Positions 7,028 to 14,933 of a stretch of DNA of 25,243 nucleotides are shown here, one piece after another. Origin of the DNA: SHLQ01 sp964610745 (GTDB lineage Bacteria > Actinomycetota > Acidimicrobiia > Acidimicrobiales > SHLQ01); contig CAZSYL010000057.1 of NCBI GenBank assembly GCA_964610745.1, positions 1 to 25,243 on the forward strand. The letters are read 5' to 3'. The position numbers and the translations under genes are program-made. Below the pieces are notes generated by a model. The model did not search any database, had not been told where the DNA came from, and saw only the letters and a program-made list of their open reading frames with translations. How positions within the stretch are numbered: the first letter of the stretch is position 1; each line of letters begins with the position of its first letter.

Positions 7028-8686
7028 ATGGTAGAAAACCACCCCGCCACGGATAGCGCGGCCTCTATTCATCATGGTCGTGACGTTCTGAACGACCCGA
7101 TGACGAACAAGGGAACAGCATTCACACTCGCCGAACGACAAGAGCTCCGGATCGAGGGGCTCCTGCCGCCTGCGGTCGAGACGATCGACGAACAGCTGCA
7201 GCGAACGCGTCGTGAATTCGAGCGCGCCGAGGGGCCGCTTGCGAAGCACATCTACCTACGAGCACTCCAAGACAGCAACGAGGTGCTCTTCGTCCGGTTT
7301 GTGAAAGAGAATCTCGCCGCCGCGTTGCCAATTGTGTACACCCCAACGGTCGGGGAGGCCTCGCAGCAGTTCAGTCGTATCTATCGCCGTCCACGGGGGC
7401 TGTTTCTCAGCTACGAATCGCGCGATCGGATGCGTTCGCAGCTCGAGTCCATCAATCACGAGGTTGACGTCATCGTGGTCACCGATGGTCAGCGGATTTT
7501 GGGACTTGGCGACCAGGGCATTGGTGGCATGGGAATTCCGATTGGCAAGCTCAGTCTGTATTCGGCCTTTGGGGGGATCAACCCATCGCGTACCCTACCG
7601 ATCACGCTCGACGTTGGAACGAACAACGAAGAACGCTTGGCCGACGAGTGTTATCTCGGAACCCGCACCGGACGAATTGAACAAGCTGAATACGACGCGT
7701 TCGTCGACCAGTTCGTGGACGAGGTCAAGTTGCGCTGGCCGAACGTCCTTCTCCAGTGGGAAGACTTTGCTCAGCAGAACGCCACGCCAATTCTGAAACG
7801 GCATCGAGACAGGATCCTCAGCTTCAACGACGACATCCAAGGGACCGCTGCTGTGGCCCTTGCTGTCGTATCTGCTGCGGTTACACAGTCGAAACAAGAG
7901 TTTGCAGACCAGCGCGTCTGCATCGTGGGAGCAGGCTCAGCCGGTTCAGGAATCGGATCGATGATTATGGCCGCGCTTGGCGACGCCGGCGTCTCTGACG
8001 TCAACCAGCAGATCATGCTCTTTGATGCCAACGGCGTTGTCGACGACGGGCGGGGCGACCTGGCAGACTTCCAAGTTCCCTTGGCGTTCCCTGCCTCGAT
8101 CGTCGAATCCTGGGGTCTCGAAGAACAAACGCTGGCGAGCGTTATCGAGAAGTTCGAGCCAACCGTGCTGATCGGGGTTTCCGGTGTCGGTGGTCTCTTC
8201 ACCGAAGACGCGATCCGCGCCATGGCGACGAGTGCTGCTCGTCCGATCATTCTGCCGCTGTCGAACCCGACGAGCCATTCAGAAGCAGTACCCGAAGACC
8301 TGCTCAATTGGACGAACGGCGCCGCCATCGTGGCGACCGGCTCTCCCTTCGGCTCGGTGACGATCAATGGTGTTACCCACACGATCTCCCAGTCGAACAA
8401 CGTTTATGTCTTCCCAGGCATTGGTCTTGGAGTGGTGGCCAGTAACGCGTCGAAGGTGACCGACGAAATGCTGATGGCTGCGGCCAGAGCTGTCGGCGAC
8501 CCCGACGCGGGGGAAGCCGTCGAAGGTGCCGGTGTTCTGCCGCCCCTGGAGGAAGTGACGTTGGTCAGCGAACGGATCGCGAAGGTCGTGGCACAGGTGG
8601 CGTCACGTCAAGGCGTGGCCGATGAGCTGACCGACGCCGAGATCGACGCACGCATTCGCGCCGTGCGGTGGGAACCGCACTACTAA
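7028..8686 (+). CDS. NAD-dependent malic enzyme (SfcA/MaeA-type)
   Basis: The protein has 552 residues, close to the length of bacterial SfcA/MaeA. The family oxidatively decarboxylates malate to pyruvate in the cytosol. The N-terminal malic domain shows VYTPTVGEASQQFSR (Y104 is the expected acid/base Tyr) and GDQGIGGMGIPIGKLSLYSA. The signature FNDDIQGTAAVALA leads into a Rossmann domain with IVGAGSAGSGIG (about 299-310), then PLSNPTSHSEA and the C-terminal NNVYVFPGIGLG. NAD preference is assumed from the subfamily. The ATG at 7028 has GGAG 12 bp upstream. The stop overlaps or abuts the next gene's start, so translational coupling to the methyltransferase is likely. Confidence 0.95.
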   Translation: MVENHPATDSAASIHHGRDVLNDPMTNKGTAFTLAERQELRIEGLLPPAVETIDEQLQRTRREFERAEGPLAKHIYLRALQDSNEVLFVRFVKENLAAALPIVYTPTVGEASQQFSRIYRRPRGLFLSYESRDRMRSQLESINHEVDVIVVTDGQRILGLGDQGIGGMGIPIGKLSLYSAFGGINPSRTLPITLDVGTNNEERLADECYLGTRTGRIEQAEYDAFVDQFVDEVKLRWPNVLLQWEDFAQQNATPILKRHRDRILSFNDDIQGTAAVALAVVSAAVTQSKQEFADQRVCIVGAGSAGSGIGSMIMAALGDAGVSDVNQQIMLFDANGVVDDGRGDLADFQVPLAFPASIVESWGLEEQTLASVIEKFEPTVLIGVSGVGGLFTEDAIRAMATSAARPIILPLSNPTSHSEAVPEDLLNWTNGAAIVATGSPFGSVTINGVTHTISQSNNVYVFPGIGLGVVASNASKVTDEMLMAAARAVGDPDAGEAVEGAGVLPPLEEVTLVSERIAKVVAQVASRQGVADELTDAEIDARIRAVRWEPHY

Positions 8687-8694
8687 CGGCGATC

Positions 8695-9594
8695 GTGTTT
8701 GAACCCGACCAGTATCAGCTGCTCGACTTCGGCAAGGGACGAAAGCTTGAGCGATTTGGCACCGAGGTGCTGGATCGCCCGAGCCCAGCGGCTGAAGGTG
8801 CAACAATTGCAGACATTGCAGCTTGGGGCAGTGCCACAGCACGTTTCGACCAGGTGAAGGGCGGGAAGGGTCGCTGGGACGGCAGCGCTGTTCAACGGCT
8901 CGTTCATGACGAGCCATGGTCGGTGCGTCACGGTGAGAGTCTGCTTACCTTGTCGCTTAGCTCGTCGGGCAATGTTGGACTTTTCCCCGAACAGGCGAAC
9001 AACTGGGAGTGGATCGCTGGTCAGGTCAACCAATGCGTCGGGGCGGTTGGTGCTGTTCGTAAACCTCGTGTGCTGAATCTGTTCGCCTACACCGGTGGAG
9101 CGAGCCTCGCAGCTGCCGCGGCGGGCGCTGAGGTCACTCATGTCGACTCGTCAGGCCCCACCGTGTCGTGGGCGAAAAGAAACGCGGAGGCGTCGGGCGC
9201 GGTCGATTTGCCCATCCGTTGGCTCGTCGAAGATGCAGTGAAGTTCGCCGCGCGGGAGCTTCGTCGCCAGAACCGCTACGACGGTGTCATTTTGGATCCG
9301 CCGACGTATGGACATGGCCCGAAGGGTCGGGCGTTTAAGTTTCGTGAACACATCGATGAGCTGGTGAAGTCGTGTGGAGAGCTGTTGAGCCCTTCGGACT
9401 CTGGTCATTCCTTCATGTTGTTTAGCTGTCACGTGCCAGGCTTTGGGCCAAACGATGCCGAGACGCAGATCCGTAGCGAATTCTCCGGTGCTGACGAGGG
9501 AACCATGACGAGTGGACCTCTGGATCTGGAGACAATCGATGGACGAAAGTTGGCTGCAGGGGTAGCGGTCCGTTGGAGTTCGCCTTCTAGTTGA
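8695..9594 (+). CDS. Class I SAM-dependent methyltransferase, RlmI-like (no PUA domain)
   Basis: From the GTG at 8695 the protein is 299 residues. A GTG at 8668 would add nine residues and overlap the malic enzyme end; neither start has a clear Shine-Dalgarno site. The catalytic half matches the Methyltrans_SAM/RlmI group: LNLFAYTGGASLAAAAAG is SAM motif I, DPPTYG (D201) is motif IV, and FSCHVPG (C245) occupies the place of the active-site Cys used by m5C rRNA methyltransferases. The N-terminus YQLLDFGKGRKLERFG replaces the PUA domain of E. coli RlmI. rRNA cytosine methylation is a family inference. Its last eight bases overlap the convergent ABC ATPase gene. Confidence 0.85.
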   Translation: MFEPDQYQLLDFGKGRKLERFGTEVLDRPSPAAEGATIADIAAWGSATARFDQVKGGKGRWDGSAVQRLVHDEPWSVRHGESLLTLSLSSSGNVGLFPEQANNWEWIAGQVNQCVGAVGAVRKPRVLNLFAYTGGASLAAAAAGAEVTHVDSSGPTVSWAKRNAEASGAVDLPIRWLVEDAVKFAARELRRQNRYDGVILDPPTYGHGPKGRAFKFREHIDELVKSCGELLSPSDSGHSFMLFSCHVPGFGPNDAETQIRSEFSGADEGTMTSGPLDLETIDGRKLAAGVAVRWSSPSS

Positions 9595-10312
9595 ACAACG
9601 CGGTGACCTCAGGGTTCGAAAGGGCCTCTGAGGGCGGAGCACAGCACAGGCACCGTCGCGAGAGCGCAACAACCGTGTCGGCGTGATCCACGTCATTGAT
9701 CTGATGCGTCGAGAACAACACGGTGCGTCCAGCATCTGCCTCTTCCCGGATCACCTCGAGAATGCGCTGTTGTGACTTCACATCGAGTCCAGCGGCAGGC
9801 TCGTCGAGGAGCAGCACGGGAGCCTGTTGGGCAATGCCCTGCGCCACGAGGGCTCGTTGGCGTTGGCCCCCTGAAAGCTCGTTGATCGGCTGATGGCGCA
9901 GCTCGAGAAGATCAACTCGATCGAGGGCCTCGTCGCAGGCGCTGTAGTCGGCACGACGCATCGGACCGAGGAGGCCTCGTCGCGGGTAGCGGCCCATTCG
10001 CACGACATCGTTCACCGTCAACCGGAGCTGCGGATCGATGTTGGTGGCCTGCAACACGTCGGCGACCGGCCCGTCGGTGGCAACGGTGCCGGTCGATGGA
10101 CGCAGTCGGCCGCTGATGAGCGCGAACATCGTCGATTTCCCTGCCCCGTTTGGGCCGATGACCGCGGTGACCGTGCCGGAGTCGATCGAGAAGGTCACCT
10201 TGTGTAGTGCAAGGGTGGCGGCGTTGTGAGCGTCGACGTTGCGGAGTTCGACAGCCGAGGTATCGAGAGTTGTCTGATGACGTTCAGGTCGATTCCACGG
10301 AAAGCTGCGCAC
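9587..10312 (-). CDS. Metal-type ABC transporter ATP-binding protein (ZnuC/MntB-like)
   Basis: This 241-residue cytosolic ATPase has Walker A GPNGAGKST, signature LSGGQRQRA, Walker B VLLLDEPAAGLD and switch His in FSTHQ. The stretch TVNDVVRMGRYPRRGLLGP is typical of the Zn/Mn uptake group and its siderophore relatives. The C-terminal tail holds a C-L-C-C cluster (SRRCLCCAPP). No permease or binding-protein gene is adjacent, so partners must be encoded elsewhere or are lost. The GTG start at 10312 has no strong Shine-Dalgarno site, but no better start gives the full domain. A Zur/Fur-like sequence lies 18 bp upstream. The 3' end overlaps the convergent methyltransferase by 8 bp. Confidence 0.88.
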   Translation of the reverse strand: MRSFPWNRPERHQTTLDTSAVELRNVDAHNAATLALHKVTFSIDSGTVTAVIGPNGAGKSTMFALISGRLRPSTGTVATDGPVADVLQATNIDPQLRLTVNDVVRMGRYPRRGLLGPMRRADYSACDEALDRVDLLELRHQPINELSGGQRQRALVAQGIAQQAPVLLLDEPAAGLDVKSQQRILEVIREEADAGRTVLFSTHQINDVDHADTVVALSRRCLCCAPPSEALSNPEVTALFN

Positions 10313-10330
10313 CGTTAGACACTATCTTGG

Positions 10331-10345
10331 CAAGAATCATTCCCA
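10331..10345 (-). promoter_or_regulatory. Possible Zur/Fur-like box upstream of the ABC ATPase
   Basis: Read on the minus strand this is TGGGAATGATTCTTG. It matches the actinobacterial Zur-type consensus TGAAAATGATTTTCA at 10 of 15 positions, including the AATGATT core. It lies 18-33 bases before the GTG of the ZnuC/MntB-like ATPase, where a metal-responsive repressor would be expected. The call is by eye and tentative. Confidence 0.3.
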
Positions 10346-10567
10346 CTAACTGGTGCGGGATGGCACGATTCTGTTCGGTTCGCTCGGATCGCCATGTGCT
10401 GCTGTGCGGTCACGTGTTTATCCTTGGGTATCGCATCGGAGTTCGAACACCCTCGTGGAGGGCCTGTTGGTTCTCAGCGCGGGTTTGCTCGACCAACTTG
10501 TTCGGAGAAGAACGTGACGAACGCCGAAATATTCAGTTCTCGAACGCGATGCGTGTTCACCGGAGCC

Positions 10568-10735
10568 ATCCCCAACGACGACCGCATCGTCGTTGGCCAT
10601 TGCTTCAGCATCGAGCCGGGCATCTATGTCGATGGCAAGTGGGGTATGCGGCTCGGAGACATCGTGGTCATTGGTCAAGATGGCAAAGTCATTGGTTGCA
10701 ACCAGACAAACCGAAACCTCGTCTCGGTCGGGTAG
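10568..10735 (+). pseudogene. Remnant of an M24 peptidase (Xaa-Pro dipeptidase/aminopeptidase P type), C-terminal end only
   Basis: The frame reads IPNDDRIVVGHCFSIEPGIY then KWGMRLGDIVVIGQDG and stops at 10733-10735. This is the C-terminal hallmark of M24 metallopeptidases (FSIEPGIY, then G-[MV]-R-[LI]-E-D-I-V-V). The second Glu, a metal ligand, is Gly here (RLGD). The upstream 250 bases contain no intact M24 catalytic domain. A weak FILGYRIGVRTPSW segment at 10417-10458 in another frame could be the frameshifted GHGIG region. Together this points to a decayed gene. A 113-residue open frame from 10394 covers it but is not family-like in its first half. The rest of the 426-base stretch 10313-10738 shows nothing else I recognise. 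The PAS-AraC gene starts 3 bases later. Confidence 0.7.
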
Positions 10736-10738
10736 GTC

Positions 10739-11497
10739 GTGCCCGAGTCCACAAATCAGTACTCAGGGCTTCTGGAGTCCCCGACGCTGACCAATGAACT
10801 ACTGGCGCTCTTTGAGACGCTCGTCAACGTCATGTTTTGCATCAAGGACGCCGACGGTGTCTACGTTGAGGTCAACACGGCTTTTGTGCGTCGGACGGGC
10901 CGCTCATCGAAGCGTGAGGTGATTGGTCAGCGAGCCCATGATCTCTTTGCCGAAGAACGAGCAGATCTCTACGAGGAGCAGGACCGTACGGTCATAGCTG
11001 GCCGAGGAGCGCTGCGCGACGAGCTCGAATTGATTCGACGCCCCAACGGCGGGCTCGGCTGGTATCTCACGTCCAAGCGTGCAGTGTCGGATAGCTCGGG
11101 AAGCTCCCTGGTGGGCTTGGTGAGCGTGAGTCGTGACCTCGAGACGCCGACCGATCATGGCGTCGGGATCGAGAGTCTTCAACCACTCGTTGTTCATGTC
11201 CGCGAGAATCTGCACGAACCACTTCGCACCAGCGACCTCGCAGAGGTTGTCGGGTGTTCTGTGGACCAGCTCGATCGTCGAGTACGCAAGGTGTTTGGTC
11301 TGACTCCGAAGCAATACGTGTTGCGAGTGAAGGTTGATCGCGCAATGGAACTGCTGGCAACGACACATGCCAGCATCAGCGAAGTGGCAGTTAACTCCGG
11401 GTTCTATGACCAGTCGGACTTCTCCAAACGGTTTGCCAGAATCACGGGCCGAACCCCTTTGCAGTTCAGAGAGACCGGTAGCGACCTGCCGGGCTAA
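10739..11497 (+). CDS. PAS domain / AraC-family transcriptional regulator
   Basis: The protein has 252 residues. The N-terminal half (about 20-130) is a PAS sensor: ALFETLVNVMFCIKDADGVYVEVNTAFVRRTGR followed by VIGQRAHDLF and a final beta-rich segment. The C-terminal 85 residues form an AraC double helix-turn-helix: LRTSDLAEVVGCSVDQLDRRVRKVFG, then SISEVAVNSGFYDQSDFSKRFARITGRTPLQFR, the family signature. The GTG start is preceded by GGGTAGG. It lies directly after the M24 peptidase remnant and 78 bp before putA. In Pseudomonas the AraC-type PruR activates proline use, so this may be a local activator of putA. The ligand sensed by the PAS domain is unknown. Confidence 0.9.
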   Translation: MPESTNQYSGLLESPTLTNELLALFETLVNVMFCIKDADGVYVEVNTAFVRRTGRSSKREVIGQRAHDLFAEERADLYEEQDRTVIAGRGALRDELELIRRPNGGLGWYLTSKRAVSDSSGSSLVGLVSVSRDLETPTDHGVGIESLQPLVVHVRENLHEPLRTSDLAEVVGCSVDQLDRRVRKVFGLTPKQYVLRVKVDRAMELLATTHASISEVAVNSGFYDQSDFSKRFARITGRTPLQFRETGSDLPG

Positions 11498-11575
11498 AGG
11501 GCCGGGTAGGAACGCGGCTTCGGCAAGGACTGCTTTCTACAAGACCATGGGCGTCTGTCCCTTCATACTTTTCTC

Positions 11576-14500
11576 ATGACTGCAATCGATCCAGACGCGT
11601 CCGGTACGCCGGACTCGATAACCGCAGATGACCTCATCGAACCGGCGATTGAGCTGGTGGCCAACTGGTTGGATCGAGCGGAGGAACTGGAGGATCGAGC
11701 AGACCGAGCCTCGATGAAACAGCTTGGTGAGCTCGTCGTCGATGACGAAGGCGTTCGCTTCGTGATGCAATTCGTTGACCGAGTTGCCCGGCCCGACGAC
11801 CCATCCGTTGCCGCTAGCCAACTCAAAGCGCTTGTCGCGCACGGCAACGCGCCAGCGTTCCTCGGACCCATCGACAAACTGATGTTGACGGTCGGAGCGC
11901 AGATTGCACCGTTGGCCCCGAAGGTTGTTATGGGGCTTGCCGCTCGCCGCATGCGACAGATCGTCGGCCCACTCGTTGCCCCCTCTGGCCGGAGTGCTCT
12001 GGAGGAACACCTGGACGGTCAACGAGAAGCCGGATACCAAGCAAACGTTAACCTTCTTGGCGAGGCGGTGCTCGGCGAAACCGAAGCGAACGCGCGGCTT
12101 GAACGACTCAAAGCACTGCTGACGTTGCCCGATATCGATTACGTATCGGTCAAGATCACAGCGGTTGCTTCGCAGATCAATCACTGGGCCCACGAAGAGA
12201 GTTTGCGCCGCCTCACCGATCGGCTTGCCGAGCTTGTCGACGTTGCGGCTGCGTGCCCGACCGAAACTTTTGTGAACTTCGATATGGAGGAGTATCACGA
12301 TCTTCACCTGACGATCGAGGCGTTCAAGTCGGTGCTCGGTTCACCGTCTCGGGCTCATCTCGACGCTGGCATTGTTATCCAGGCGTATCTACCCGACAGC
12401 TTCGCGGTCATGACCGAGTTGGTGGGGTGGGCGAACAAACGCCACAGCGCTAGCGGCGGGACGATCAAGATCCGTGTTGTCAAGGGTGCCAACCTGGCGT
12501 TGGAAAAGGTCGAAGCAGCAATGCATGGTTGGGAACAAGCCCCGTATGGCTCGAAGCTCGAAAGCGATGCTGGGTACCGCGCTGCAATGGACTGGCTACT
12601 CGATCCCGACAACCTGACCGGCGTACGTGTGGGGGTTGCGAGTCACAATCTGTTCGACGTCGCCTGGGCCAAGCTCGTCGCCGACCAGCGAGGCGTCTCC
12701 GATCGGATTCAGTTCGAGATGCTCCAGGGGATGGCGCCGGGACAGGCAAAGGCGGTCAATGCCGATGTTCCTGCCGGTAGCGCGCCGACGTTGCTGTACA
12801 CGCCCGCTGTTGCCGAGGACGACTTCGATGTGGCTATTGGCTATCTATTTCGTCGACTTGAAGAGAACGCGTCGGTTGAGAACTACCTGCGCCACGTGTT
12901 TGATTTGGCGCCAGGGTCAGCGGCCTTCGACGAGCAGGCACAGTTCTTTCGCGATGGGGCCGCACTTCGCCACACCGTCAGCCATGAGCCTCGTCGCCAG
13001 CAGAACCGCTCGATGCCTCCAGAGGTCGTGCCAGCGGGGATGCCATTTGTGAACGAGCCGGTTACCGACCCGAGCCTGAGATCGAATCGAGCATGGATTG
13101 AAGAGACGCTTCAACGCTCACCGGAGTCAGTAACCACTCCGATCATCGAAGACGCTGAGCAGGTGCGCGCTGAGTTCGAGGTTGCCACTAGAGCGCAACG
13201 CGAGTGGGCAGCACGCTCAGCGAAGGAACGACGTGACATCCTCTTCCGTGTCGCCCACGAAATGGCGCGGCGTCGAGGCGAGATCATCGCAACGATGATG
13301 CACGAAGCGCACAAGACGATTGCCCAAGGCGATGTCGAGGTTTCTGAAGCCATCGATTTTGCCCGGTGGTACGGCGACCGAGCAATCGACCTCGGGTCTA
13401 TGCATGGAGCGACGTTCGAGCCTCTCGGAGTCATCTCGGTGATTCCACCGTGGAACTTCCCCTTCGCAATCCCCGCCGGGGGAGTGTTGGCTTGTCTCGC
13501 GGCGGGAAATGGCGTCGTCTTCAAGCCGGCTCCCCAGACTCCACGTTCGGCCGAGATCGTCGCTGAAGCGTGCTGGGCCGCTGGAGTCCCGCGGGAGGTG
13601 TTGCGCTTTGTCCGCACTCCCGACAACGCCGCGGGCCGTGCTGTCGTTGAAACTGCCGATGCCGTGATCCTGACCGGTTCTTCGGAGACGGCCGACGTGT
13701 TCCGCTCATGGAAGCCAGATCTCAAGCTGTTCGCCGAGACATCGGGGAAGAACGTCCTGATCATCACACCGAGCGCCGACATCGACCTCGCAGTCGAGGA
13801 CCTCGTGGCATCCGCTTTTGGACACAGTGGCCAGAAGTGCTCGGCTGCAAGCCTTGCGATCCTCGTTGGCGATCTCGCGAAATCCGAACGGTTCACGCGG
13901 CAACTTGTCGATGCGGTCGAGAGCCTTTCGGTTGGGCCTGCACAGAGCCCGGGTACCGACATTGCGCCGCTCGTCGATGGTGGCAATGAGCGCCTCGAGC
14001 GAGCGGTCGATCGACTCGATCCGGGTGAGTCGTGGCTCGTCGTCCCAAAACGAACAAAAGCTGGACAGATCACGCCAGGCGTTCGTTCAGGCGTGCGTCC
14101 GGGTTCGTGGTTCCACCAAACCGAGTGCTTCGGCCCAATCCTTGGGCTGATGTCCGCCGCGACCCTCGATCAAGCAATCGAGATTGCGAACAGCTCGGAT
14201 CTTGGACTCACCGGCGGCATTCACTCGCTCGATCCGGCCGAAATCCGCAACTGGGCCGACACCATCGAGATTGGAAACGGCTATGTCAATCGTGCAATCA
14301 CCGGTGCCATCGTGCAACGCCAACCCTTCGGTGGGTGGAAGCGAAGCGCCGTTGGTCCGGGAGCTAAGGCCGGAGGCCCGAACTACCTTCATCAACTCGG
14401 TACGTGGACGCCAACGAGCGAACCCGACGACTACGCCGAGCAATGGGCCTCGGAGTTTTCGGTGCCGCACGATGACACGGGGCTCTTTTGCGAGGCGAAC

Positions 14501-14887
14501 GTCTTCCGGTATCGACCACTCGACATCGTCGGCGTAGCGTTTGGTCCGCTGGCGACCGCTGACGAGCGTGCTGCGGTCGAGCGCATCGCCGAAATGGCCG
14601 GCGTCGAGCTGAGGGTCGCTGTGGACCCTGTCGTCGATGAGAAGGGCAAGCGGGTTGCGTGGCTCCGCAGCCTTGCCCGGATCGGGGTGACACGCGTTCG
14701 TTACGTTGGTCTCGTTCCATCGACCCACGAGTTCGCTGCGGCGGGACACGCTGGGATACACCTCATTACTCAACCAGTCACCCCTTCAGGGCGACTCGAG
14801 TTCAGCCACATCATGCGGGAACAGGCAATGTCGGTGACCCTGCATCGTTTCGGCAACCTCGTGAGCGCCGACGAGCTCAGACTTTGA
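11576..14887 (+). CDS. putA: Bifunctional proline dehydrogenase / L-glutamate gamma-semialdehyde dehydrogenase
   Basis: This 1103-residue PutA oxidises proline to P5C and then glutamate. The FAD-dependent PRODH barrel spans roughly residues 150-450, with YVSVKITAVASQI, IRVVKGANLALEK, SHNLFDVAWA, QFEMLQGMA and the substrate-binding FRRLEENAS. The aldehyde dehydrogenase domain starts near 540, with GVISVIPPWNFPFAIP (about 618 on), the catalytic Glu in AETSGKN (E721) and catalytic Cys in HSGQKCSA (C755), and QPFGGWKRS near its end. About 170 further residues form a C-terminal extension seen in long PutA types. There is no N-terminal DNA-binding domain, so regulation must come from elsewhere, plausibly the PAS-AraC protein. 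TACTTT ends 4 bases before the ATG with no Shine-Dalgarno site, so a leaderless start is possible. Confidence 0.95.
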   Translation: MTAIDPDASGTPDSITADDLIEPAIELVANWLDRAEELEDRADRASMKQLGELVVDDEGVRFVMQFVDRVARPDDPSVAASQLKALVAHGNAPAFLGPIDKLMLTVGAQIAPLAPKVVMGLAARRMRQIVGPLVAPSGRSALEEHLDGQREAGYQANVNLLGEAVLGETEANARLERLKALLTLPDIDYVSVKITAVASQINHWAHEESLRRLTDRLAELVDVAAACPTETFVNFDMEEYHDLHLTIEAFKSVLGSPSRAHLDAGIVIQAYLPDSFAVMTELVGWANKRHSASGGTIKIRVVKGANLALEKVEAAMHGWEQAPYGSKLESDAGYRAAMDWLLDPDNLTGVRVGVASHNLFDVAWAKLVADQRGVSDRIQFEMLQGMAPGQAKAVNADVPAGSAPTLLYTPAVAEDDFDVAIGYLFRRLEENASVENYLRHVFDLAPGSAAFDEQAQFFRDGAALRHTVSHEPRRQQNRSMPPEVVPAGMPFVNEPVTDPSLRSNRAWIEETLQRSPESVTTPIIEDAEQVRAEFEVATRAQREWAARSAKERRDILFRVAHEMARRRGEIIATMMHEAHKTIAQGDVEVSEAIDFARWYGDRAIDLGSMHGATFEPLGVISVIPPWNFPFAIPAGGVLACLAAGNGVVFKPAPQTPRSAEIVAEACWAAGVPREVLRFVRTPDNAAGRAVVETADAVILTGSSETADVFRSWKPDLKLFAETSGKNVLIITPSADIDLAVEDLVASAFGHSGQKCSAASLAILVGDLAKSERFTRQLVDAVESLSVGPAQSPGTDIAPLVDGGNERLERAVDRLDPGESWLVVPKRTKAGQITPGVRSGVRPGSWFHQTECFGPILGLMSAATLDQAIEIANSSDLGLTGGIHSLDPAEIRNWADTIEIGNGYVNRAITGAIVQRQPFGGWKRSAVGPGAKAGGPNYLHQLGTWTPTSEPDDYAEQWASEFSVPHDDTGLFCEANVFRYRPLDIVGVAFGPLATADERAAVERIAEMAGVELRVAVDPVVDEKGKRVAWLRSLARIGVTRVRYVGLVPSTHEFAAAGHAGIHLITQPVTPSGRLEFSHIMREQAMSVTLHRFGNLVSADELRL

Positions 14888-14933
14888 AAAATCGTAGGTT
14901 GCCGCGCGGCGAGCGCGTCCTGACCTGCAAATT

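Noticed and set aside
9587..9594. 8-bp overlap of methyltransferase and ABC ATPase as a sign of a frameshift
   Set aside because: Both proteins end normally. Short tail-to-tail overlaps are common in compact genomes.
10207..10797. 196-residue plus-strand open frame across the ABC ATPase 5' end and the M24 remnant
   Set aside because: It overlaps two better-supported features and shows no domain. Only a short GYRIG segment might be a frameshifted M24 trace.
13111..14073. 320-residue minus-strand open frame inside putA
   Set aside because: It is antisense to the conserved aldehyde dehydrogenase domain and has a Ser/Arg-rich composition typical of shadow frames.
14901..14910. GCCGCGCGGC palindrome after putA as a terminator
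   Set aside because: It has no loop and no T-tract, and such GC palindromes arise easily at this base composition.
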